Assembly: GCF_022581195.2 (NCBI RefSeq)
Contig: NC_061473.1
Span: forward strand, 6,262,001 to 6,326,000
Direction of reading: 5' to 3'
Origin: Helicoverpa zea
Taxonomy: Eukaryota > Arthropoda > Insecta > Lepidoptera > Noctuidae
Length of the DNA stretch: 64,000 bases
The notes beneath the pieces were generated by a model. That model was not told the origin of the DNA, did not search any database, and saw nothing but the letters and a program-made list of their open reading frames with translations. How positions within the stretch are numbered: position 1 is the stretch's first letter; the number at the start of each line of letters is the position of its first letter. Both the position numbers and the translations under genes were made by a program. This document shows, one piece after another, positions 62,101 to 64,000 of the stretch.

Positions 62101-63672
62101 ATTTTTATTGCACATTTAAGAATCAGAGAATGTATGTAACGTTAAACATAGGTCTTTAAAGATGATAGTGGTTATTAAAAGCGATCAGTCAATCCTTTAT
62201 AACTACTTATAAAGAAAAGAATTATATATTGTGGGCTTACTACTATCCATCAGTTGCAGAAAGATCCATTAAAATTAATTATTATTAAAATTAAAGCTTC
62301 AATAAATGTATTGCTAACACTTTTTATCTTGCTGACAAAGAAAGAGTTGGCAATAGATTTAAAGAAGCTTTTACTTTAATTTCTAGATATACTTAGAAAG
62401 AACATGCAACTTTTCAAAGTTTGTATGGTCTTTCTGAGTATATCTTGGACACCAATGGCTGATAAAAAGGTGAAGGAAAACATCTTGAGGACTATATAGT
62501 CTATAATCACCAACCGGCAATGAGCAAGCGTGGTGATTAATGCTCCCTTCTTCTGTGTGAGAGGAGGCCTGTGCCTAGCAGTGGGACGATAAAAAGGCTG
62601 TCACAACTTTAATGGACCTTTCTGCGACTGACGGTTTGTCTATATGGAAAGATGTCTTTACTCAGCATTGAGGCAGCTAAATAAGCTATACAATTATGTC
62701 TATGCTAATAAAAAAATAAAACATGTCAAGACATACATAAGATGCTAATAAATGATTATATTTGTTAACAACCTAGATAACAACGGTTCATTGTTTTCAA
62801 GTGACACGTTTAGGATAATTCGAATTTTTTGCAATACAAGTTAGTCAGTCGGTCAGTCGTAGCTTTTAAGATTGCACCATTCGATGACATGCAAAAAATG
62901 TTTCAAACTTCCGTAAAACATTTTATAGTTATGGAATTACTAGTTTTGAATGATTTAATATGATTGGAATTTTTTACTAAATCTAATTGCAATTAAGCTC
63001 ATTAGTTCACTTAGAATCATTATCAAGGCATGATACGCATGAAATGACAATTATTTCAAGATAAGCTGTTTTACGGAATTTACTCTTGAATTATAGTAAG
63101 AAAAGATACTGTAGTTATTCAATACTTGTAGGATAGACCCAATTCTGAGAAATTAATTTATCATATGATATCATGCACATAAACAAATATAAGACTAATT
63201 AACAGGTTGTCATTATCACTAGAACCAATAATTAAATATTGAAAAGTAGATATTTTATGCAATTTATTACAGAAACAATAATTTTAACACATTATTGCTA
63301 TCGACGATAAAGTAGTACATAATAAACTGGCCACATACAATAAGAAATTGCACATAAATTGCAATTAATAGCCACATAAAATGAAAAAAAAAATGTAAAC
63401 AACTCTATGGGGTATTAAATAACGAGCGGAGGTGAACATTCCGAGTTACGACCTGTGTGCGATATTACAAGGAGTACTTAGTGGCCCGAGCACTCATCGT
63501 TACACAATGATTACTATTTAAACTGAACCAAGAATGCTAATTACCAATGACATTACATTTGAGGTTAGGTATCATGAAAATTATTAATATTTACCTCTTT
63601 CGTCTGCCACAGCTCCTTCCCCAGGACATCAGCCAGTTTATTCAGGTGTTCACACGTCACTCCTTTATCCAT
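32109..63672 (-). CDS. Usp20-33: Ubiquitin-specific protease, USP20/USP33 type (21 exons, 1030 residues)
   Basis: Cysteine deubiquitinase. Exons (5' to 3'): 63672-63595, 61376-61257, 56922-56821, 56131-56005, 55402-55213, 54509-54422, 52371-52279, 51900-51798, 50696-50609, 50154-50057, 49583-49445, 48395-48272, 47811-47686, 47156-47041, 46632-46454, 46042-45856, 44099-43986, 42824-42681, 40411-40285, 33178-33050, 32729-32109. All phases agree and the joined frame is open. Exons 1-3 encode a ZnF-UBP (Cys/His pattern CFDCGCPGPNLW). The Cys box is GLVGLQNMGNTCYMNA (Cys167 in my joining). Exons 8-11 form an acidic, Ser/Arg-rich insert in the catalytic domain. CLIC and CSRC make the zinc ribbon; LCVHLKRFRHELMFSAKV follows; the His box is GGGHYTCVARNG (His615), then FDD. 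Exons 17-19 and 20-21 are the two DUSP domains (AEPGPIDNSDFVC; SIYGGGPEV). Vertebrate relatives are ~910-940 residues. Introns contain most of the mobile DNA here. The DUSP1 exon edge is amplified and exon 11 duplicated (separate entries). Confidence 0.96.
33818..33985. mobile_element. Dispersed lepidopteran repeat (GGTTCCGTA ... ACGGGACCCTA type)
   Basis: Contains TAGGGTTCCGTATCCAAAGG, AAACGGGACCCTA, CTGTCCATCTGTCATCAGGC and GTATCTCATGAACCGTGATA, a series I recognise from many moth introns, probably the 3' region of a LINE family. Fragment only, non-coding here. Family assignment is from memory. Confidence 0.5.
34112..34271 (-). repeat. 3' LTR of the BEL/Pao element
   Basis: 160 bp, direct repeat of 39909-40068. 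On the element's (minus) strand it starts TGTTTGGTTC and ends ACCTGAACA. The G-rich run TTTTGGTGGGCGG just before it on that strand is a plausible polypurine tract. Confidence 0.95.
34522..39747 (-). CDS. BEL/Pao Gag-Pol polyprotein (1741 codons)
   Basis: A single uninterrupted frame from an ATG at 39747 to a stop at 34522. In order by approximate residue: Gag-type DUF1759 region (~125-300; LPTYSGQYEEWLSF), zinc knuckles (~325-390; CFNCLAPGHSVRYC and neighbours), aspartic peptidase of the DUF1758 type with DQGS (~465), reverse transcriptase with YVDD (~886), Pao RNase H-like region (~1065-1170; GFCDASEKAYAAV), integrase with an HHCC-type zinc region (~1370-1405) and DDE core (VDFAGP ~1440, SDNGTNF ~1510, GGLWEAGVKSVK ~1560), and a C-terminal DUF5641-type domain (~1670-1735). 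No frameshift or stop was seen, so it may be coding-competent. This is a transposable element gene, not a host gene. Confidence 0.95.
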   Translation of the reverse strand: MEVEEAMSVIERLARALEKTRINIKKSPKARLAQRNYIEVRIKCVEDYWNEYKQAYSELMRSVPKEKADKIPYIVKEEYFEHEELYLNLMTDLKDLLACQPVISDSAHIPSEVQQTRVVLPKIQLPTYSGQYEEWLSFHDLFNSLVHKNASLSNVQKLHYLKTSLNGEAASILKHIQVTDSNYEQAWDILKARYGNKRINVDAVMKRFFSLKKITVGNSSSIKNLLDTTFECLHQFNNLNVKTDNWDPMIIFVIVQKLDCETHKDWENYVSSNCEEADSLPSLDMFRKFLECRFRTLELTEPTKQKPSSVHVREKSFHAATKMEGSKLCRICKENHTLSHCKEFGQQSPAQRSEFIKMNNLCFNCLAPGHSVRYCRIPTCCRICKRRHHSLLHENKEESTTKASTTGSTETKQPEVTLHTNVEKMEETEKDITMVTSHVSTKQSTSLLATAIVKVTSEDNYTTILRALIDQGSQASFISERAAQQLRAKRYPIKGTVVGVGSTREDIKQVVQINVQSRCEDFNLEVRTYVMSKPLTTKIPSRTIITSNWPHLEGLVLADPNYCQPGSIDLLLGVDVYAQIVQNRLIKGPPGSPCAHKTNLGWILFGKVEDGEQQTESVLVMHHHIIGEDLLKTLWEIEPDSKRIYTKEEKQCESFYENTHRRNSHGQYVVRLPFRNNEPKAKDGNTRQIAMNRLIQQERRLQKEPELREEYDKVLEEYLTMGHMEEVPKDEVNNRCIYLPHHAVVRTDKETTKLRVVFDASCKGTNGISLNDELMIGPVLQEDMRSIIMRWRMHKVCFASDVIKMYRMVLVDKEDTDYQRILWRGSVRPDLGPNCIPPEVKDYRLKTVTFGTASAPYLAIKTLIKLAEDEGEQYPEAGRIIREDFYVDDLTSGCDTTEEAIRISKQIITILKRGGFELQKWASNDTEFLKSIDTNKVTTKANIDLKLDGTIKALGLTWNLGKDEFNYQLQLEPISSDHITKRTILSDLQKLFDPLGWIAPVIVTAKILVQKLWLEGMGWDQEISKELKEQWKFIRKDLENINQVRIRRWLNTIYTEKEQITLHGFCDASEKAYAAVVYCRTQTKEGDTKINLIASRTKVAPVKTISLPRLELSGATLLAKLLTKVSQAMRIPSQNVFAWTDSTIVLAWLVGEPNRWKPFVANRVVEILENQSSSQWFHVQSAHNPADIASRGSSLSELQQNKLWWNGPAWLTEETIEFTKPSRSTINLERRKPIQSYVNAIEEVEKSLKFEEYDTLAELLRVIVHCKRFLNMKIHPERLSREMTTEELQNALEYCIKRVQEEEFSEEIKRIKQNLNLKTNSILKSLNPFLDGQNILRVGGRLRNADVDENLKYPVILGKKNNFVSLVLADAHLKTMHGGINLMITYLMSKYWIVGCKRLVKKYIHGCLTCTRQRAASRQQIMGDLPEARVTPCRPFARSGVDFAGPVYVLTCKGRGAKTRKAYICIFVCMAVKAIHLELVSELTADAFIAAFRRFVARRGKCTEIWSDNGTNFVASNKELCRMWKEAELQVPGPIADHLANEGTQWHFTPPYSPNFGGLWEAGVKSVKQHLRKILTMNLTYEEFTTTLTQIEACLNSRPLTPINTDVDLIDDIQVLTPGHFLVGEALINIPDRDYTTANMNELSRWQHTQRLVQGFWKRWQTEYLSRLNQRTRWLKRSKEFEVGDIVLIKNINMPPSKWALARIMQKHPGQDGITRVYTVRYNGKLTQRSVSNLCALPVST
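39909..40068 (-). repeat. 5' LTR of the BEL/Pao element
   Basis: 160 bp, matching the 3' LTR base for base as far as I can read. Directly inside it on the minus strand is TATGGTCCTTAATCGATCC, whose TGG start fits a tRNA primer-binding site; I cannot name the tRNA. Confidence 0.95.
40455..40516 (+). mobile_element. SINE tail fragment
   Basis: Contains GTGTGAGAGGAGGCCTGTGC and CAGTGGGACGATAAAAAGGC, the 3' tail of the SINE at 14446. The head is missing (5'-truncated). Confidence 0.8.
40520..40825. mobile_element. Imperfect fold-back element
   Basis: The left part CACGGACCGCTTGAAGCAGT, ...GACAGCTTCAAGCTGTC pairs imperfectly with the right part GACAGCTTCAAGTTGTAG... TGCAAGAACGGTCTGTG. About 305 bp, non-coding. 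The termini are not exact. Confidence 0.5.
41100..41285 (+). mobile_element. Degenerate SINE body
   Basis: Recognisable pieces (TTTTTGGCAGTCGTTACGGG, GTTGAAGAGGTTAGATAG, GACTGGAAACCAAGTCCAAC) follow the order seen in 51354-51734, with many changes. Confidence 0.7.
41316..42739 (-). repeat. 115-bp tandem array: 12 copies of the DUSP1 exon 3' edge with splice donor
   Basis: Units start at 41360 and every 115 bp to 42625; the twelfth ends at 42739 and joins the real exon. On the minus strand each unit holds 60 bp encoding HLHHLAALVPQPLWEFLYLQ, the donor CTGCA/GTCAGT, ~35 bp of intron and a joint TACACTACAGCGA. Units look identical. The far edge, 41316-41365, repeats another piece of the same exon (CACCGTGCCAGCACACGAAG). 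The joint is at the shared TCGCTGT; each unit is the exon with ~40 bp removed. The first donor met, at 42680, gives the normal phase-2 join to exon 40411. The unit length is not a multiple of 3, and a 62-nt unit exon bounded by the CTACAG acceptor would break the frame. Confidence 0.97.
42894..43511. mobile_element. PIF/Harbinger-like fold-back element, 618 bp
   Basis: Starts AGGTAGAATTTCGTGG and ends CCACGGAATTCTACCT, with ~160-bp GC-rich inverted arms (repeated CCGCGCGCGG blocks). It is flanked by the 3-bp duplication TTA (42891-42893 and 43512-43514), the size and sequence type used by PIF/Harbinger. The AT-rich centre (about 43060-43340) holds a transposase remnant. Confidence 0.85.
43080..43316 (+). 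pseudogene. Remnant of a PIF/Harbinger transposase N-terminus
   Basis: Two frames together show a short acidic segment (EEEEDDVLLWLYYENR) and then EGYYPILIQKHLYCNENKRK followed by FCRLNKKRFN, resembling the GxY..L...L....+K+F.R+....F start of Harbinger transposases. The parts are separated by a frameshift/stop near 43190 and there is no DDE core. Similarity was judged by eye. Confidence 0.5.
44185..44575. mobile_element. MITE-like element, copy 2 (inverted relative to 14984-15376)
   Basis: Left end GTTGATTTGCATTTGTG and right end CACGGATGCAAATCAAC are inverted repeats. The body matches copy 1 on the opposite strand almost throughout, so the family inserted more than once. Ends extend to ACAAGGTG / CAGCTTGT. 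Confidence 0.8.
44611..44734 (+). mobile_element. Second tRNA-derived SINE family, head fragment
   Basis: A tRNA-like head GACTGCCTCGGTGATCTAGT and B box GGTTCGATTCCCG, then GGTTTCAGAAACTTTCATAA. The sequence differs from the 14446 family. It is interrupted by the hAT-like element; AGCACATCATTATCATG after 45730 may be its remainder. Confidence 0.75.
44735..45722. mobile_element. hAT-like non-autonomous element, 988 bp
   Basis: Ends CAGCCGCGGATCTAGG and (reverse complement) CAGCCCCGGATCTTA, flanked by an 8-bp duplication with one mismatch (CCTGGAGG 44727-44734, CCTGGAGC 45723-45730), as in hAT elements. The interior has CGCTCGCTACGCTCGCG palindromes near 45090, 45270 and 45345. No transposase frame. 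Confidence 0.8.
45753..45822 (-). pseudogene. Partial copy of the USP His-box exon
   Basis: About 70 bp (GGTCGTCGAACGTGTACCAG, GAGCGTCCGTTTCTCGCCAC, AAGTGTAATGG) repeats ~45920-45991 of exon 46042-45856, 166 bp away, in the following intron. It includes the codons around the catalytic His region but has lost 7 bp relative to the exon (GGCAGCCCGC for GGCCGCCGCCCGC region) and has no splice sites. Confidence 0.9.
47230..47338 (+). mobile_element. SINE tail fragment
   Basis: AATCACCAACCCGCATTGAG, AGCGTGGTGATTAACGCTCA and CAGTAGGACGATAAAAAGGC match the 3' portion of the 14446 SINE. Confidence 0.85.
47430..47605 (+). repeat. Dispersed repeat with GCTGCGCAGGACATATTA core
   Basis: The series GGAGATCAGCTAGCTGCGCA, GCAGACACAGGTGCACTCCC and ACACGACCGGAGAGAG is repeated at 52685-52845 inside the hAT element and in part at ~3215. 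I recognise it as a common moth interspersed repeat, probably LINE-derived. Confidence 0.65.
48458..48651. mobile_element. MITE with TGGCC ends in a USP intron
   Basis: Left TGGCCTGGTTTCACTGGTTA, GCGATAAAGTG pairs with right CACTTTATCAGTAACCGATG, ACACTGGCCA. About 194 bp, non-coding. Confidence 0.65.
48892..49018 (-). CDS. Usp20-33: Duplicate of USP exon 11 (alternative or decaying copy B)
   Basis: About 93% identical over its last ~124 bp to exon 49445-49583. Like the standard copy it starts in phase 1 and ends in phase 2 at CACCA/GTATGT, so either copy could join exon 10 to exon 12. It keeps the reading GLCGSESSLSC...DTRTEHQ, with three conservative changes (Ala/Val, Ser/Thr, Ala/Val). The acceptor position homologous to copy A would hit a stop because 2 bp are missing; a TTAG ten bases further in restores the frame. 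Including both copies shifts frame. Use is not proven. Confidence 0.6.
50167..50316. mobile_element. MITE with long inverted arms
   Basis: Left GCCTTACTACAAAAACTTAA, CATCTGTTTTACACTTGTCT pairs with right AGACAAGTCTTAAACAGACG, TTTAAAAGTTTTTGTGGTAAG. About 150 bp, palindromic over most of its length. It starts a few bases upstream of USP exon 50154-50057. Confidence 0.85.
50793..51345. mobile_element. Nested fold-back DNA around a GC-rich MITE
   Basis: The inner MITE, 50877-51256, has ends AGTGCGTCCACATCTGGCGA and TCGCCAGATGTGGACGCACC and is rich in CAGCTCGCGAGC-type words, flanked by AACGT on both sides. Outside it, 50793-50868 has CTTAATTTTAAG at both ends and shares GAATGATGTTTGAGCAGT (reverse strand) with ~33548; 51270-51335 is a palindrome around GAGACATTGACTT. 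Confidence 0.7.
51354..51734 (+). mobile_element. Full-length tRNA-derived SINE with 18-bp target duplication
   Basis: Same family as 14446 but with the longer middle (GGCACGTTAAACTGTAGGTC, TTGAGGAGGTCAGATAGGCA) also seen at 16609. It is flanked by the perfect 18-bp direct repeat ACTTCCAAACAACTGCAA (51336-51353 and 51735-51752), so it is a recent LINE-mediated insertion. Tail GGAGGATGATG. Confidence 0.95.
52512..53963. mobile_element. hAT-like non-autonomous element, 1452 bp
   Basis: Ends CAGTGGCGGATTTA and TAAATCCGCCACTG, with the perfect 8-bp duplication GCTGAAAA (52504-52511 and 53964-53971), both typical of hAT. The interior carries a captured dispersed repeat (52685-52845) and a block of TTTCGCGCTCGCTACGCTCG words at about 52911, 53087, 53175, 53252, 53343 and 53431 (spacing mostly ~88 bp). 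No transposase frame. Confidence 0.92.
54664..54985. repeat. 45-46 bp minisatellite, about seven units
   Basis: Units start at ATGATCCCTTTTACGTCCCG, GTGGCTATACCCGTAATG; GATCCC occurs at 54684, 54729, 54774, 54820 and onward. Units differ by one T and by AAAG/TAAAG. A 45-bp unit keeps frame, so the minus strand reads as imperfect 15-residue repeats; I do not regard that as a gene. It abuts a LINE fragment. Confidence 0.9.
54995..55190 (-). pseudogene. Non-LTR retrotransposon fragment
   Basis: A minus-strand frame LYDWCEEAQRRGETPLPR, ...RRDLMVAWRERLSQPSAG resembles the region C-terminal to RT in R1/Jockey-type LINE polyproteins, ahead of their zinc knuckle. Fragment only, in a USP intron. Family inferred from motif memory. 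Confidence 0.5.
55449..55561. mobile_element. Tiny MITE
   Basis: Left AAGGCTCGAGTCACACCGGA pairs with right TCCGGTGTAACTCGGGCCTTT. About 113 bp with a GC-rich loop. Confidence 0.75.
55566..55790 (+). mobile_element. 5'-truncated SINE
   Basis: GGCTGTCATTGAACATCTTT, GTAACTGGGTTGAGGAGG and ACTGGTACTCAGCTGTATCC follow the order of 51354-51734. The head is missing; the tail ends in GATGATGATG. Confidence 0.85.
56205..56310. mobile_element. Possible MITE or half-element
   Basis: AGGGTCCGTTCAGACAGACC, GGCGCGGAG pairs partly with GCTCCGGTCTGTGTGAAA, about 100 bp long. Weak, in a USP intron. Confidence 0.4.
56945..57110 (+). mobile_element. Internal SINE fragment
   Basis: GGCACGTTAAACTGTAGGTC, CATCCTTGGCAGTTGTTACG and AGTAAGTCTGACACCAGTCT match the middle of 51354-51734. 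Both ends are missing. Confidence 0.85.
57111..58279. other. USP intron, unique AT-rich DNA
   Basis: No exon, RNA gene or clear repeat recognised. A CG-rich patch lies near 57520-57550 (GAGCGGCGCGCGGCGCG). Confidence 0.4.
58280..58474 (+). mobile_element. Lep1-like non-autonomous Helitron, + orientation
   Basis: Begins TCTATACTAATATTATAAAG and ends GCAGAAGCTAG, inserted between A (58279) and T (58475). A TC start, CTRR end and A/T target are Helitron hallmarks. 195 bp, non-coding. A reversed relative is at 60539-60729. Confidence 0.8.
58553..59158 (-). pseudogene. 5'-truncated LINE encoding a CCHC finger and restriction-like endonuclease (R4/Dong-like)
   Basis: A 201-residue frame. It opens with a zinc-finger pattern CRACHHPGESIRHIISGC and then carries a PD...D...K nuclease signature: KPDIVVIDR, then MIIDVAVPHDENLVKAEKEK. 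This arrangement after RT belongs to LINEs with a restriction-enzyme-like endonuclease (R2, R4/Dong, NeSL, Hero); which clade is inferred. The RT is absent, so it cannot move alone. TAT-rich microsatellite at ~59172-59190 borders its truncated end. Confidence 0.75.
59166..59480. mobile_element. Unclassified repeat-like DNA next to the LINE
   Basis: Contains phrases common in moth repeats (TCCAGCCGTTCACGCGTGAT, GGTGTGACCAAGGGATATAG, then TA-rich ATATATTATATATG). The element limits are not clear. Confidence 0.4.
59933..60098 (-). mobile_element. Uninterrupted retroposon with 14-bp target duplication
   Basis: 166 bp flanked by AAGCGCCTGGGGTC (59919-59932 and 60099-60112). A poly-T run just inside the left edge is a poly-A tail on the minus strand. 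So the family is a poly-A SINE-like retroposon. It is homologous to the copy split by the BEL/Pao element at 34035-40230 and shows that copy's CTCTT target only once. Confidence 0.88.
60539..60729 (-). mobile_element. Lep1-like non-autonomous Helitron, - orientation
   Basis: Reverse complement of the 58280 family: CTAG at 60539-60542 and GTATAGA at 60723-60729, again between A and T on its own strand. 191 bp, diverged from the first copy. Confidence 0.8.
60730..62257. other. USP intron DNA around exon 61376-61257
   Basis: Apart from the exon, AT-rich with no gene or clear repeat recognised. Confidence 0.4.
62258..62636 (+). mobile_element. SINE (5'-truncated) sitting inside a fold-back element
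   Basis: The outer inverted repeat is CAGTTGCAGAAAGATCCATT at the left and AATGGACCTTTCTGCGACTG at the right. Inside, 62385-62605 is the SINE 3' portion (TATCTTGGACACCAATGGCT, CAGTGGGACGATAAAAAGGC). The SINE probably jumped into an older MITE. Confidence 0.7.
62637..63594. other. USP intron 1, unique AT-rich DNA
   Basis: No exon, RNA gene or repeat recognised. Confidence 0.4.
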
Positions 63673-64000
63673 TTTTAAGAATACACTAGCTTTATACGTA
63701 AATTAGGAGACAACTATACTGATTCACAATAGGCTTGTAAATAAAGGACATATTCTATACTACAGCGAAACAAAATAACAAAGAAACAACAGCAGGAGGT
63801 ACTAGAAACAAATGGTTTAGTTTAAAGGGAAACATTTCGGAAAAAAGGCTAATAATTGAATTAGATTACAGAAATTTCCTACAACACAAAACCTTCCGTG
63901 ACGAGCGAAAAGTCAGCCCTCATATTTGGATTCACACGATCGAATAGAATCCGAATGTTTTAGTCGATTACTATAGCGCTTTCTCACACGATCGCTCTAG
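63673..64000 (-). promoter_or_regulatory. USP upstream region (5' UTR and probable promoter)
   Basis: Sequence directly upstream of the USP start codon (AAAATGG context). No TATA or initiator can be fixed by eye. At the far edge CACACGATCGAATAGA and CACACGATCGCTC repeat CACACGATCG within 45 bp, possibly the edge of a fold-back element continuing outside the window. Confidence 0.4.

Overview
This window is nuclear DNA from a moth or butterfly (Lepidoptera), most likely a noctuoid moth. Evidence: intron-rich animal genes, an AT-rich background, a tRNA-headed SINE of the type common in noctuid genomes, Lep1-like non-autonomous Helitrons with TC and CTAG ends, and many palindromic MITEs. The species is not identified. 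Nothing is prokaryotic, so there are no operons, Shine-Dalgarno sites or CRISPR arrays.

Four host genes are visible. (1) 1-12.7 kb, + strand: the 3' half of focal adhesion kinase (Fak), from the kinase N-lobe through the FAT domain to the stop at 10745. (2) 18966-21008, - strand: a complete three-exon Elongin C, convergent with Fak. (3) 24474-26024, + strand: an intronless PLAG-family seven-finger C2H2 transcription factor, divergent from Elongin C. (4) 32109-63672, - strand: a complete 21-exon ubiquitin-specific protease of the USP20/USP33 type (ZnF-UBP, catalytic domain with long insert, two DUSP domains, 1030 residues). I joined exons by hand. Phases agree across every junction of genes 1, 2 and 4 except the 5' edge of the first Fak exon. 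The genes are functionally separate: adhesion signalling, cullin E3/Elongin complex, transcription and deubiquitination.

Introns and intergenic DNA are packed with mobile DNA. The largest is a BEL/Pao LTR retrotransposon (34112-40068) with two 160-bp LTRs that look identical, a CTCTT target duplication and one open 1741-codon gag-pol frame. It lies in a USP intron inside an older retroposon whose uninterrupted relative is at 59933-60098. Others include two hAT-like elements with 8-bp duplications, a PIF/Harbinger-like fold-back with TTA duplication and a transposase remnant, SINEs (one with an 18-bp target duplication), two Helitrons and fragments of at least three LINE families.

The most unusual signal is repeated duplication of exon edges. 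The 3' end of a Fak kinase exon plus its splice donor is repeated five times (146-bp period, 2465-3177). The 3' end of the USP DUSP1 exon plus donor is repeated twelve times (exact 115-bp period, 41360-42739). There are also single partial copies of another Fak exon (1001-1048) and of the USP His-box exon (about 45753-45822), and a duplicated USP insert exon (49445-49583 and 48892-49018) whose 1-2 phase would make the two copies mutually exclusive. Either this is real local biology or an assembly problem; long reads would decide.
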